From positions 433,288,228 to 433,352,227 of the forward strand of contig NC_073692.1 of NCBI RefSeq assembly GCF_029784155.1: a stretch of 64,000 nt of DNA. Direction: 5' to 3'. The translations under genes were made by a program, and so were the position numbers. The notes under the pieces are model-generated. The model worked only from the letters and a program-made list of their open reading frames with translations. It searched no databases and was not told the DNA's origin. Shown in pieces: positions 20,491 to 31,882 of the stretch. How positions within the stretch are numbered: the first letter of the stretch is position 1; each line of letters starts with the position of its first letter. The DNA is from Uranotaenia lowii (Eukaryota; Arthropoda; Insecta; Diptera; Culicidae).

Positions 20491-23400
20491 TAATAACTTC
20501 GATTCCCCCCAGTGAAATGAATTGTATAGCTTTATTTAAAAAAATGAGATTTAAGATGTTTTTTTAAAATTCATGAGGATGACGTTTGATTTAGAATGGA
20601 TTGTATGCCATTCTTAAACCAATTCTTTAAAATTCCTGCCTTCAATAAATCTAGATCTTGATTTTTTTTTTCCGTTAAAAGATATCCATTCTATGCTATA
20701 ATACCAGGTTTTAACTTTTTTGCACTTTTTATCAATCATTTCCTAAAATTCCGATCTCCTTTTTCCATTTATGTTATGGATTGATGTATTCCTGACAAAA
20801 CTCCTTGTAGAAATCCCATGAAACTGGAAAACAATATTTTTGACCCTTTAGGTTTCAAAATTTTAAATTTACCTGTACAAACTTTAACTTATCACATATA
20901 AAATGTATCGACTAGAATTTTCCCCAAAATTTTCTTTTAGTACACAAGTGTACTGTTTGACGAAGCCTTGAAATTTTGTTTTAATGTTTATCAGGGAAAC
21001 TATAAAAATACCTACATGTTGAAGGTCAAATGCAGATTAATTCCACCGCATGGATAAAAGCAGCGTGTGTGCTAAACAAATTTATATTCGTAGTATGAAA
21101 ACTTCTAAAAAATACTTTTTTTTTACTTTCAGTCAATTTCAAAGGATAAGTAAGTACTTTACTTACACCATGGTTTGAAACGTTAAAACTGAGTTGACGA
21201 TTCCTAATTTGATTTGATGTATTTTTGAAACTTGACCGCAACATAACTACTGTTTGAATTGAATGACCTCTCAAAGGAAAACAGGACACACCACTCAATT
21301 TCGCTGCTACAATTCCAAACAGCTTATTGCAATGTGTTGAGTTGAGCGGATTACATTGATATGCCAATAGCCATCGACCAGTGCAAAACAAACCACAAAA
21401 TAATCCTCAAACGACCAGCAAAATCGACCCATCAGTATCGATATAAATGCCAAAAAGGTAGGTGCCGAACCTGTCGGAAAATCGAACGAGAACAGATTTT
21501 CCATTCCATTCCCTAAGTCCCGCCAATTCCCTTGTGGGAAAACGGATATACAGTAGGTTTTTTTCGTCTTTACCAGTCGACGGAAATCGGCCAAACCGAG
21601 CGAGTGGAAAAGTTAAATCCGTCCCACGCCACGGAGGGATGAAAATTTCATGCGGAAAATTGTAAAACGCACATTCTTATATCACTTTTTGTGGCGGATG
21701 CAGCGCGAATCTGGCTCGAACTCGTCTGGTACAAGTGGCGATTAAAAATTGCAAACTTTTTTCAAACACGCAGAGTACCTATTGCAAATCCTTTGTGAGA
21801 AGGAGAAATGAAAATCAATTTGTGAAATCGGATAAACTCTATCCGTTTGAGTGAGTTCCATTGCACGAGTAAATGAAAATGCTGTCGAACTGTGTCCATC
21901 GTTTTGGAGCAATCTCTTAGGAATAGTTTATTCAAATCCCATTGTGATGAATCATGATTCCAAAACTTTAGTGTTATTGAATAATCTGATTTTTTACAAC
22001 TATTTAACTATTTAAATAAGATCAATGTCCAAATGAAAATTGTACCTCATGCAGCTATCCAGTTTTAATAGATCATCAATTCAAAGTATTTCTTTTAAAA
22101 TGTTTCTTTTATTCCTAATTGTTTTATACTAGCTTTTTCAATCTGTGTCAACCGATTTCCTACATTTGAAAGGAGTGAAAATGTCCATTTCTATGATGTT
22201 AACCTGTGTTCGAATAGCAAAATCATTAGCTCGATAATCTTCGCATAATTATCATAATTGCGGTAATATCTTCAAATTACTCACTCGCCAACTGGCTTAA
22301 AATATCAATTCCATCAAACAAATGCCATTTAATCCTCAAAGGACATCGATTGTTACCCTTTTATCACAGACAAACAGACGGGACACTCGGTTTTCATTTT
22401 TCGCAAACCTGTTCCGAAGCTAGGCAATGTCGCCACAAGAGTGCACTAGGATCACTAAGAAGCAAATCTGAATTTTCATCATGGTAGCTGTGATTATGAT
22501 GATACATATATTCATCACCATGGTGTTCACAGTATGTTTATTTCCGTTTGTTTTTATCCAGCAAAATTTTGATTCACGGTTTAGAAGAAATTTATAATTT
22601 TGAAAAATTATCCGCAACAATCTGCAGAAATAATCGAACCAGTACATCAGTCAAAGGCTTACTCCATCGGTATGTAAAACTTCCTGTCTTCGTGCAAGAT
22701 CGAGCTTCTAACAGCCAGTGCATTTGTATTTTAGGAGTTATTTCCCTGAGAGTTGTGCAGATGAGTTGGGCGTATCCAGTTTCGCGGCTGATACGACATC
22801 TGTTCCGGAGCTGATGCGTCACCGAAGACGACGATTGAAATCTGACTTTTGGAATCCGACGACAACGGTTGCCCTTACCAAGGGTAGACGCTACCACACT
22901 GCGGTTGATCCGTTCGAAAAGCGGACGGCAATAGGGAACGGTTAAAATCCAGTGTAACATGGCCACTACGTTATCACCATTCGAATCGATTCGTGTAATA
23001 AGGAGGAGCGCATTTTCAAAACGAGAAGAATGCCCGATCCCCGAAACAACCGTTTTTCGTCCCTCTTCCATCAATGGTTGTTTATGTTCACGAAAAGTAC
23101 AAACAGCAAATCAAAAACTACATATGTATTTAAAATAATTCAAATTAATTCTAAGTCATCTCAATGAATCTGGAAGACCGCCAAAAAATGGAAGCGAATT
23201 TATCGAGGATGAGCCGAACCAGATGATTTTTCGTTTAACCTCTTAATTAACTCTTGAAGAATTGTAGAGAAGGCTCAAAATTTTTATTCCGACAAAAACC
23301 TGAGAACTTGGCACTTGACAATAACTCAAGTTATTTTTTTTATTAAAAACAACACCTTCAAATTACAGGATACCTACATAGTTCTCAACAATGTTGAAAA

Positions 23401-25003
23401 CCTGACCAGTAAAAATGGGTTACATGTAAAAACTAAGTATGAAAAAACGTTAATAATTCACCTGAGGTCTCAAAACAAAATGGAATATGTACTAGGAAAT
23501 CCAAAAAAGATTATTCTCAAATCGTAGTTGTATTTTAAACAAAATATTCATTCACAATTGTAGTAGTTTCATTTAATAAGTCTTCATCGGTTTCGGCTGG
23601 AGGAATGTTCGATAGTTCATTCGGTCGTCAACTCAAACCCTGTTAAAACCAAATGGTATCTATCGACGGGATTCACTCACACTCAAGGGGTTACCTAGTC
23701 CGGGGCGTAAATTTTTATGACATGACTCTGCAACATAAAATTGTAGTTTGAATAATTTAAAATACTTACGCTAACGAAATAATGAGGGAATGATTAAAAT
23801 CAATCTGGTCCAGACAATCTATCTGTGAGAGATGATGAAGTTCCGTTTTCCTTTCCTTTTATTGAGCTGCAGCCGTTCATGAAGTTTCTTTTATTTATTC
23901 TCTTAAAGCCTTGCGTTTAAACCACCAACTTGCGCTCTGATCTTCAATAAAATGGAATGTCTCGATCACACGCAAAACATCAAATTTAGAAGAAAATTGA
24001 CAAATTCCCAGCACAAAGAAAAATTTGTTGTTTACACTTTTAAAAACATCACAATATCTTAGGCTACCTGGGTTACCTCGATCATTTCATTTTATACAAA
24101 ACTGATTGTTAGGCAATACCGACACCAGATGGCAGTGCAATCCCTTGCGAAAATTTGGACGATTTTTCTTCTAAGTGTCCTGTCTGTTTCTCTGTGCTTT
24201 TATCATAAAGGGCGCCCTTTTGAAACTTTCCACTCCCAAAAGCTGTATAACATTCAACCTTTTATAAAACATTTTTAAATACCACCCAATTTTGCCGACT
24301 GCCACGTGTCGCTTCCATCCGGAATCGAAGGAGGCCAAGAGGGTGGCATGGAGTGCATTTTCTGCCTGGTTACCTTTGACTCAACATAATTATAAAAATC
24401 ATAAATTTAATCCCGGCAGGCCACGGTTGGTAAAATGTCAACATCACCGATTGGCGCCTCGCTTGATGAATGGAGTGCCAGAGTAAATGAACTAAGTGAA
24501 AACGTAAATTATCATATGCGATTAATATGATGCCGATTGGTTTCCAATTATCTGCTGAAAAGTAATGATAATAATTTTTGTTTTACAAGGTAGCCAAAAC
24601 CAACCAATACCTACGCTGTTAAAATTCAACGAAACCGGGTCAAGAAGAGTTCCCCCTAGATTGAGGGTTGTACAATGATTGCGAGGATGTCAAGGTATTT
24701 AATTCCTGTGCAATCAGATTAAGTTAATTGTTTGCTTCCATTTCAGTAGGGGTGGTGGACTCTATAATGCCATGGTAGATTACCGAACGGCATAGACAGG
24801 GGTTGTGGAAAAAGAAAATCTTCTTATGATGAGAGCGAGGCAAAATGCAAGAAGACTAAATGAGCGATTCAAATTAAGAAAATATATTTGATGGAAAAAA
24901 ATCGTGGAAAAGTTACGCAGAAGAACTGTGGTGACTATCTTTTAATAACTGATTTCGGAAAAAAAATAGCGTCGTGAACTCGAACCTATTGTCAGAGTTC
25001 GCC
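20491..25003. other. 4.5-kb span with no supported gene
   Basis: Mostly AT-rich non-coding sequence. A segment near 20830-20880 is loosely similar to the 2-kb repeat around 10525-10560. Less AT-rich patches occur at about 21440-21760 and 22730-23080. The longest frame, 160 codons on the minus strand at 22592-23074, is discussed separately. Patches like these can be promoter-proximal or conserved non-coding DNA, but nothing here decides it. Confidence 0.45.
22592..23074 (-). CDS. Unrecognised 160-codon open frame, doubtful
   Basis: The frame begins MMEEGRKTVVSG and has a mixed composition, rich in Arg, Ser and Leu, with many isolated Cys. I recognise no domain, signal peptide or membrane segment. 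A GT-rich break such as the GTAAGC near 22660 on the minus strand could be a splice donor, but no partner exon was found. The opposite strand also has frames of 75-88 codons over the same stretch, which weakens the case for coding. Most likely a chance frame in a less AT-rich patch. Confidence 0.12.
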   Translation of the reverse strand: MMEEGRKTVVSGIGHSSRFENALLLITRIDSNGDNVVAMLHWILTVPYCRPLFERINRSVVASTLGKGNRCRRIPKVRFQSSSSVTHQLRNRCRISRETGYAQLICTTLREITPKIQMHWLLEARSCTKTGSFTYRWSKPLTDVLVRLFLQIVADNFSKL

Positions 25004-26304
25004 TATAAAGCATGGATCACCATGAATCTGGACGCACTGTTTATTATACCATTGCGCTCCTAAATAGTTATTGGATCTGGAATGTTTTGACAGTCAGTGC
25101 TGAAAATTTTATTACGATTCGTTTTGTTCCAAAAAAGTTACACGTGATGGAAGCCGCGAGATGAAAATAAATTTTGGACACCCACGTTCAAAACCGACGT
25201 GGTCAGGTTAAAAACATCGCGAAATCGTCAAAAATGCTCAAATCAACCGTGTGCAGCGTTCTCAAACGTTTTAGTGAGATGCATACTATCGATCGGCAGG
25301 TTCATACCAAGCGTTATAGTGGACCTAAGAATCAGAAACTGCATTTGAAGATGTTGAGAACGATCAAGGCAAACACTGGGTAGTCGGACTACGACATCGC
25401 CAAGAAATTCAACGTCGACCGGTACACCGTCAGAAGGATTAGTCTGCGCGAAGGAATCCGATCCTATCGGGCCAGTAAACCGGACATTGAAGCAGAATTT
25501 AGTAGCCTAAGGACGTGCCCGGAAGTTATACAACAACATTCCAACGAAGTACGACGGATGCATCCTCATGGATGACGAAACGTACGCGAAGATGGATTTT
25601 GGGCAGCTTCCTGGCCAAAAATTTTATAAAGCCACTGCAGTGGTGCACTGCACTGGTCAGGGTGATGTCTCCGCCAAGTTCAAATTCGTTTTTGCCGATA
25701 AGTTGGCAAGAAAGTGTTTGATCTGGCAAGGTATTTGCAGTTGCGGACGAAAAACCCCGTTTTTTTTTGAAAAACAAGACCATTGACTCCGAAATGTACA
25801 AGGAGGAGTGCCTTAAAAAACGTTTTTTTTTTCGTGCATTAGATCTTACAAAAGACCAGTAAAGTTTTCGCCAGATTTGGCATGCTGCCACTACAGCTAG
25901 CAGGTACTTCACTGGTATTGGGCTAACGGGTGGATTTTGTCGAAAAGGACATCAACCATACCCAACTGCCCTCAATCCTGCCCTATTGAAAAATTTGGGC
26001 AATTGGCAAGCAGAAGATGAAGAAGATTGGTAGGACGACTCGAGAAGCAACAGAGATGGAGAGATTGTGGAACAGAATGGCCGCTGAGGTCAGTGAATAG
26101 GGTGTCCAAACTTTGATGAGTGGTTCTAGACGAAAAGTTCGAAATTTTATCAAAAAAACATCGAAATATTTTTTTTTTCTTATTTTTCCTTTGAAGTGCA
26201 ATAAAAACCCTACATTTTGATTATAACATATTTTTATTTCGTTTTCAAAGCTCCGAGATAAACCCGTTTTAACGCGTCCAGATTTGTAGTGATCCATGCT
26301 TTAT
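25004..26304 (+). mobile_element. Tc1/mariner-type transposon, full length but decayed
   Basis: The ends are inverted repeats: TAAAGCATGGATCACCATGA at 25006 and, on the other strand from 26303, TAAAGCATGGATCACTACAA. Both continue with ATCTGGACGC. The left flank is TA; the matching right TA is lost or shifted. The interior carries a degraded transposase gene. Length of about 1.3 kb is normal for this superfamily. Confidence 0.85.
25150..26098 (+). pseudogene. Tc1/mariner transposase pseudogene, D37E-like spacing
   Basis: The N-terminal part (frame from 25174) contains a helix-turn-helix-like stretch with MLKSTVCSVLKRFSE, followed past a TAG by the continuation ending RISLREGIRSYRASKPDIEA. Catalytic landmarks remain: Asp-Asp in ILMDDETYAKMDFGQ (about 25567), Asp in PDLACCHYS (codon at 25874), and Glu in CPIE (codon at 25988). 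The last two are separated by 37 residues, as in the ITmD37E group known from mosquitoes, with the caution that indels could shift this count. Several stops and frameshifts (for example the stop at 25381-25383, and one just after the Glu) make it inactive. Confidence 0.82.
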
Positions 26305-27208
26305 CACTTCAGGTTTTAGTGATAAGCTTTATGAAAAACGTTAAAACTATTACTGGAATCACTAAATAATGGATTTTTTTTAAATTATCTGACAATTTGC
26401 ACCGCCGGTCTTCAGATCTTTCCCAAAATTTAAAATTTGTTTCATTTTTTCGACTTAAAAACACGCATTTCTTTTTTCAGATTTCTAACATTTTTATTTT
26501 TCGGGTTCGATTCGGTTAGATTTTCTTGTGAATAAAATAAATCCATATTTTAAAGCTACAATTACCTACTCTGTTGTTTTTCAACAGAAATCATAAACTA
26601 GCACATCAAAACGCATTGACATTTCATCAGCTTTTCAAATAAAATATTTAAAAAATTTTAAGGAATGACTTTTTAAACAAAAAAAATTAAATAAGCTTAA
26701 AATGATGTTTTAAAAGTACCGTTTGCATCACCGAGTAATCTGCAAAAAATACTATTTCTTAGCCCAATTTATTATGCAACTTTCATCTCAAGATACCAAA
26801 AAACTCAAATAAATCTCATTTTTTGCATAGAAAACAAACATTGGTCGAACAATTGCAACAAAGGAACAAAAAAACTGTAAAACGGGGTAATATTGATAAC
26901 CGGGGTAACTTTGGTCAACATGAAATTTTTCCACCTAATCATCAATAAATAAGTCTAAAGTTAAAATATCTCAAAACTTTTTTATTTGTTTAAAAACCTA
27001 TACGTTGAGTTTCAAATTGGGAAAAACTTGATTTGTTTTTGAAAATTTCAAATGTAAGTAGAAATGAAATTTCAAAATCATGAAATATTATTTTTTTTAA
27101 AGCTCGCAAACTAACATCCTTTCTGATGAAATTTGTTTATTTGTTGATTAGAATAAAATCAACGGATCATATGTACATCCTAATGATAACTTAATAGTAA
27201 TTACAATA
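26305..27208. other. Unassigned AT-rich span
   Basis: No gene or repeat boundary is supported. It contains A/T-rich simple stretches and a GGGGTAA motif pair near 26883-26910. Confidence 0.45.
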
Positions 27209-27213
27209 CAAGA

Positions 27214-27470
27214 TGTTGTGGCGGACTATTTCGAATGATCAAAAAAACACTTGTTGTTTCGCGAACAGCTAGCAAAAAAGAGGAATTTTATTTCGTCTTT
27301 ATTTAAAATAACAGCTTTTCCCGCGAATTTGAAACAATACAAAAATATCACAATAGAACAAACATCTTGGCAACATTATAGCGGTAGTTGAATTGTTCTG
27401 CTTGATAGTATACTTTAAGGCATTTAAGTAGTATAAATACCAGGGTGACCAATAGTCGTGAGATCGATCA
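27214..27470 (-). repeat. LTR of the TRIM-like element (downstream)
   Basis: 257 bp, TG...CA ends. It carries a TTTAAGGCATTTAAGTAGTA segment that is shorter in the other LTR. Confidence 0.9.
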
Positions 27471-27749
27471 TACCGGCCACCCAAAACTACTGTTTTAACA
27501 CTAGTAGCCCTAGCTTTGTTTTGATCCAAGTGTTTACACGAAAATTAGACACAAAATTTGAACCATGTTAAGCGGAATCACACGAATTGAACGACTGCTG
27601 TTGAAACTGGTACGTACACACATCAGATCATCTGGACTCTGTTTACATCGGGACAACGGGTGCACTTCACTACAGGATGCACGAAGGGCTTGTCAAAATG
27701 CCGGAATGCTTCGGGACAAGTGCTAGCTGGGGAGTCAGCACTGCAGACA

Positions 27750-28000
27750 CCCGGATGGCTGGTGATGAATCAGCAGCACCAGTACCATCCATCCGGATCG
27801 CAGGGACATATGAAGCTGTTAGCATGCAGGTTGGTAAGCTTTGGGTCACATTATATTCCGGTTCACTGGGACATGGGATAACACAATCAGATTCTTGGAC
27901 GCGACGAACCATTCGTAGCGTGTACTGGCCGGATAGACAGCACAGCAGAGGATGCCCGGATGGCTGGTATTGGACCTAAATACCAGTGCAGTCCATCCGA
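27750..28000. repeat. Two related hairpins inside the TRIM-like element
   Basis: At 27750-27797 CCGGATGGCTGGT pairs with ACCAG-TACCAT-CCATCCGG. At about 27955-28000 CGGATGGCTGGTAT pairs with ATACCAG-TGCAGT-CCATCCG. Both share the stem CGGATGG/CCATCCG and CTGGT/ACCAG with a six-base bulge on the 3' side, but have different loops. This looks like a duplicated RNA structure. Confidence 0.6.
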
Positions 28001-28257
28001 GTTACTTTATTCTCAGTTTTACAGGCTGGATCTGTTGATATGGGCTTGGCTAGGGTCTTATCTGAACCGGATATGGGTCGTTACGGCTGACGGGTTGCGG
28101 TACACCAAACGGGTCATCTGTGCTTGGGTCAAGGCTCTATAGTAACGGCAGCTTTTCGTCGGATGTTGCTCATCGAGCGTGATCGAGGCTAGGTAAGGTT
28201 TCAGGACCGGGTAGCTTAACGCTGCAAGAGTAACAAACTCTTGGCGAAAGCTTTCCC

Positions 28258-28275
28258 ATCCTGGTCACGGCACCA
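28258..28275 (-). promoter_or_regulatory. Probable tRNA primer-binding site
   Basis: Minus-strand TGGTGCCGTGACCAGGAT starts two bases inside the LTR. The GTGACCAGGAT core is familiar from BEL/Pao leaders. Confidence 0.65.
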
Positions 28276-28277
28276 AA

Positions 28278-28525
28278 TGTTGTGGCGGACTATTTCGAAT
28301 GATCAAAAAAACACTTGTTGTTTCGCAAACAGCTAGCAAAAAAGAGGAATTTTATTTCGTCTTTATTAAAAATAACAGCTTTTCCCGCGAATTTAAAACA
28401 ATACAAAAATATCACAATAGAACAAACATCTTGGCAACATTATAGCGGTAGTTGAATTGTTCTGCTTGATAGTATACTTCATTTGAGTAGTATATCAGGG
28501 TGACCAATAGTCGTGAGATCGATCA
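28278..28525 (-). repeat. LTR of the TRIM-like element (upstream)
   Basis: 248 bp; upstream on the minus strand because the primer-binding-like site adjoins it. Confidence 0.9.
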
Positions 28526-28578
28526 CAAGATAAAATTAACATAAACATTAACACAGGTTTATACAGTTCTTGAAACAG

Positions 28579-28890
28579 TTAAAAATTTTCTCCGGAACAC
28601 GTTCCGCGAAACATCGAAGTTGAAATGCTCAGAAAAGCGCTGTTCGCTCCATAGTTGTTGAGACGAATAGGAACATAGAGCTGCAAAAGCTGGTTTCTCA
28701 ATCCTCGGGGACGCACGCTGAGAGGAATGGCCTCCAGCAAAACGGGACAGTCAACTCTGTACGTTAAGAGATCAGCAACAACTAGAGCGCGCGTAGCGTT
28801 CCTGCGGGCTTGAAGCGTGTCTAGGTCTATAAGGCGGCAGCGATTTTCATAGCTTGGTAAACGGAACGGGTCTTGCCAGTTCAAATGGCG
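28579..28890 (-). pseudogene. CR1/Jockey-like reverse transcriptase, C-terminal end (part 1 of a split copy)
   Basis: On the minus strand the frame reads RHLNWQDPFRLPSYENRCRL, then a block of the type LTYRVDCPVLL and RPRGLRNQLLQL. This is the C-terminal tail shared with the element at 47.3 kb (its counterpart there is RRLPWRNPVRLPPYLQRC). The part immediately upstream of RHLNW is found 5.85 kb away at 34741, so the copy was split by the insertion 28893-34738. The tail ends at a stop near 28579. Confidence 0.82.
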
Positions 28891-28892
28891 TA

Positions 28893-29145
28893 CACAGCAA
28901 AAAAATCTGAATCCTTGAAAGCACGGAAAATGAAAACCCCTAATATTACAAGACACAGAACGCGATTTCGTAATGTAAATTTACAAAATCAAAAACAATT
29001 GAACCATAAACAGCACTGAAATTGAATCACACTAATATTACACGACATAGAAAACGATTTCTTGATGTAAAATTCCGTCATATTTGATGCTTCTTTTCAT
29101 TTACATCATATGTGATGTAATTTTACAGATATTTTTTATGGTGTG
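28893..29145. mobile_element. 253-bp MITE-like unit at the left end of the insertion
   Basis: The left end CACAGCAAAAAAATCTG and the right end CAGATATTTTTTATGGTGTG (followed by TA) are inverted repeats. The inner side has CATTTACATCATATGTGATG, which is also found at 34693-34710. A segment near 28940-28985 is partly repeated near 29035-29080 (AATATTACA then GATTTC-TGATGTAAA-type). It has both termini, so it could have moved alone. Confidence 0.6.
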
Positions 29146-29254
29146 TAATTCTGCATGACGTTGAACGCGGTTTTATAACGTAAACTGAAAACGTTGAATT
29201 CAAAGCGGCAATGAAAATTAAATTTCTCAATAGTACGTGATATAAATAAAACAA

Positions 29255-31882
29255 TCAAACAATCAACGCATCATCAACGTGCACAGCCCTCACCTCGGAA
29301 GTACCGGTGACGACAAAGACGAATTTTACGCGCAGCTGGAGCGTGAATACGACCGTTGCCCAAAACATGATATCAAGATCGTCATCGGGGATTTCAATGC
29401 TCAGGTCGGCCAGGAGGAGGAATTTAAACCGACTATTGGAAGGTTCAGCGCGCACCAGCTGACCAACGAAAACGGCCTCAGACTTATTGATTTCGCCGCC
29501 TCCAAACGAATGGCCGTACGTAGTACCTTTTTTCAGCACCGCCTCCCACACAAGTTCACCTGGAGATCACCGTACCAAACTCAATCACAGATTGACCACG
29601 TTTTGATCGATAGCCGGCACTTTTCGGACATCATCGACGTCAGATCCTGTCGGGGCGCCAACATCGAGTCGGACCATTATCTGGTGATGGTGAAGATGCG
29701 CCCAAAACTCTCCGTAGTGAACAACACGCGAAACCGGCGCCCGCCTCGGTTAAATATCGCGCGACTGAAGCAACCTGAGGTCGCGGCAGACTACGCGCAA
29801 TCGGTCGAAGCAGCGCTGCCGGCAGAGGGCGAGCTTGACGAAGCCCCTCTCGAGGACTGTTGGGATACCATCAAAACAGCCATCAACAGTGCTGCGGAGA
29901 ACGTCATCGGTTATGTGGAGCGATCTCGACGGAACGACTGGTTCGACGAGGAGTGTAGGAGGGTGATGGACGAAGAAAATGCCGCGCGGGCGGCAGTAGT
30001 GCAGAGAGGCACCCGTCGAAATGTGGAAAATCACCGACAGCGGAAGAGGCAGCGAGTCCGACTTTTCCAGGAGAAAAAGCGCCGCCTGGAGGAGGAGGAG
30101 CTCGAGGAGCTGGAGCAGCTGCATCGTTCCCAAGAAACACGAAAGTTCTATCAGAAACTCAACGCATCCCGCAAAGGCTTCGTGCCGCAAGCCGAAATGT
30201 GCCGGGATAAGGACGGGGGTATCCTAACGGACAATCGTGAGGTGATGAAAAGGTGGAAGCAGCACTTCGATGAACACCTGAACGGCGCACATGCAGGAGA
30301 TCAAGACGGTGGGGGAAGGTACATCGCCGGCGTAGCCAACGACGAAGAGGAGCCACTCCCAACGATGAGTGAAGTTAAGGAAGCCATTCGCCAGCTGAAT
30401 AGAAACAAGTCGGCTGGAAAGGATGGCATCGCAGCGGAACTCATCAAAATGGGCCCGGACAGGTTGGCCGATTGCCTACACCGGTTGATAATCCGGATCT
30501 GGGACATTGAACAGCTACCGGAGGAGTGGAAGGAGGGGGTAATATGCCCCATCTACAAGAAGGGCGACAAATTGGACTGTGAGAACTACCGAGCGATCAC
30601 TATCCTCAATGCCGCCTACAAAGTGTTGTCCCGAATCCTACTCCGCCGCCTAACGCCACAAGCAAACAGATTCGTGGGAAGTCATCAGGCCGGCTTCATG
30701 GAGGGACGGTCTACGACGGACCAGATATTCACATTGCGGCAAATCCTCCAAAAATGCCGTGAACACCAAGTCCCTACGCATCATCTATTCATCGACTTCA
30801 AAGCCGCATACGACACGATCGACCGTAACGAGCTATGGAAAATCATGGACGAGAACGGCTTTTCCGGGAAGCTGATCAGACTGATCAAGGCGACGATGGA
30901 TGGAACGCAGTGCTGTGTGCGGATTTCGGGTGAATTGTCGAGTTCATTCGAATCGCGCAGGGGGCTTCGACAAGGTGATGGTCTATCCTGCATGATGTTC
31001 AACGTGGCGCTAGAAGGTGTTATTCGACGAGCGGTGGGCGAAATGCGGGGCACGATTTTCAACAGATCCAGTCAACTTATCTGCTTTGCCGATGACATTG
31101 ATATAGTCGGCAGATCATCTGTGGCGGTGGAGGAGATCTACCGCAAACTGAAACGCGAAGCAGGAAGGATTGGGTTGATGATTAATACGTCCAAGACGAA
31201 GTACATGCTGGCCTGCGGATTCGAGACCGACCGAACCCGCTTGTCCAGTAATAACAAGGTCACGATCGACGGCGACGAGCTGGAGATAGTCGAAGACTTT
31301 GTCTATCTCGGCTCACTGGTGACCGCAGACAATGACACCAGCCGTGAGATCCGGAGGCGAATTATCAGCGGAAGTCGTGCCTACTATGGACTCCACAAGC
31401 AACTGCGGTCGAGAAGACTTAGCCCTCGCACAAAGTGTAACCTGTATATGACGCTTATTAGACCGGTTGTTCTATACGGGCACGAGACATGGATATTGCT
31501 CGAGGAGGACCTACGTACACTCGGAGTATTCGAGCGACGAGTGTTAAGAACCATCTTTGGCGGCGTACAGGAGAACGGAGTGTGGAGGCGAAGGATGAAC
31601 CACGAGCTCGCGCGACTCTACGGCGAACCCAGTATCCAGAAGGTGGTGAAGGCTGGCCGGATACGCTGGGCTGGACATGTTGCGAGAATGCCGGACGACT
31701 GTCCTGCAAAACAGGTGTTCGCTACGAATCCGGTAGGAACAAGACGAGCGGGGGCGCAACGAGCGAGGTGGTTAGACCAAGTGGAGCGTGATCTGGCGAA
31801 CGTGGGGTGCCCGAGAAATTGGAGAACGGTTGCCATGGACCGAGTGAATTTTAGGAATTATGTTCGTCAAGTTATGTCGTAA
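29255..31882 (+). CDS. RTE-like endonuclease (partial) plus reverse transcriptase, uninterrupted
   Basis: The frame continues from the 5' truncation point to a TAA at 31880-31882, about 875 codons. The endonuclease part keeps IVIGDFNAQVG (about 29371), FTWRSPY with SQIDHVL (about 29560-29605) and the SDHYLV histidine (about 29668). The catalytic N-terminal motifs are lost. After a charged linker rich in Arg and Glu, the polymerase shows SAGKDGIAAELIK (about 30408), FIDFKAAYDTIDR (about 30790), GLRQGDGLS (about 30962) and the active-site CFADDIDIV (about 31080). Next comes VYLGSLVTADND (about 31303) and a C-terminal VLYGHETW block and RWAGHVARM. There is no start codon of its own; the first in-frame Met is well inside. 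Without the endonuclease it should be unable to insert by itself. Confidence 0.9.
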   Translation, partial: SNNQRIINVHSPHLGSTGDDKDEFYAQLEREYDRCPKHDIKIVIGDFNAQVGQEEEFKPTIGRFSAHQLTNENGLRLIDFAASKRMAVRSTFFQHRLPHKFTWRSPYQTQSQIDHVLIDSRHFSDIIDVRSCRGANIESDHYLVMVKMRPKLSVVNNTRNRRPPRLNIARLKQPEVAADYAQSVEAALPAEGELDEAPLEDCWDTIKTAINSAAENVIGYVERSRRNDWFDEECRRVMDEENAARAAVVQRGTRRNVENHRQRKRQRVRLFQEKKRRLEEEELEELEQLHRSQETRKFYQKLNASRKGFVPQAEMCRDKDGGILTDNREVMKRWKQHFDEHLNGAHAGDQDGGGRYIAGVANDEEEPLPTMSEVKEAIRQLNRNKSAGKDGIAAELIKMGPDRLADCLHRLIIRIWDIEQLPEEWKEGVICPIYKKGDKLDCENYRAITILNAAYKVLSRILLRRLTPQANRFVGSHQAGFMEGRSTTDQIFTLRQILQKCREHQVPTHHLFIDFKAAYDTIDRNELWKIMDENGFSGKLIRLIKATMDGTQCCVRISGELSSSFESRRGLRQGDGLSCMMFNVALEGVIRRAVGEMRGTIFNRSSQLICFADDIDIVGRSSVAVEEIYRKLKREAGRIGLMINTSKTKYMLACGFETDRTRLSSNNKVTIDGDELEIVEDFVYLGSLVTADNDTSREIRRRIISGSRAYYGLHKQLRSRRLSPRTKCNLYMTLIRPVVLYGHETWILLEEDLRTLGVFERRVLRTIFGGVQENGVWRRRMNHELARLYGEPSIQKVVKAGRIRWAGHVARMPDDCPAKQVFATNPVGTRRAGAQRARWLDQVERDLANVGCPRNWRTVAMDRVNFRNYVRQVMS

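Larger units (their letters stand above)
27214..28525 (-). mobile_element. Small non-autonomous LTR element (TRIM-like), BEL-type primer site
   Basis: Direct repeats 27214-27470 (257 bp) and 28278-28525 (248 bp) start TGTTGTGGCGGACTATTTCG and end GATCGATCA. Both are flanked by the 5-bp duplication CAAGA (27209-27213 and 28526-28530). On the minus strand the right repeat is followed after two bases by TGGTGCCGTGACCAGGAT, a primer-binding-like site of the kind seen in BEL/Pao elements. The interior is only about 0.8 kb and encodes no retroviral-type protein. The LTRs differ by a few substitutions and a short indel near 27412-27445, so this insertion is older than the one at 7.1-10.3 kb. Confidence 0.9.

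Noticed and set aside
19964..20567. Reading frames of 140-189 codons over the smaller array
   Set aside because: Same cause: the minisatellite unit is a multiple of three.
21026..21594. Minus-strand frames of 95 and 121 codons
   Set aside because: Different phases, no domain and no supporting splice sites.
26495..26520. B-box-like GGTTCGATTC of a possible tRNA
   Set aside because: No acceptor stem, anticodon arm or A box can be fitted around it.
28893..29145. Treating this MITE-like unit as wholly independent of the unit at 34511-34738
   Set aside because: The split CR1-like frame resumes only at 34741, so the two units belong to one insertion event or a composite; independence could not explain the restored reading frame.
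29750..30552. Minus-strand frames of 67-146 codons
   Set aside because: Antisense shadows of the RTE-like polymerase; the plus strand has all conserved motifs.
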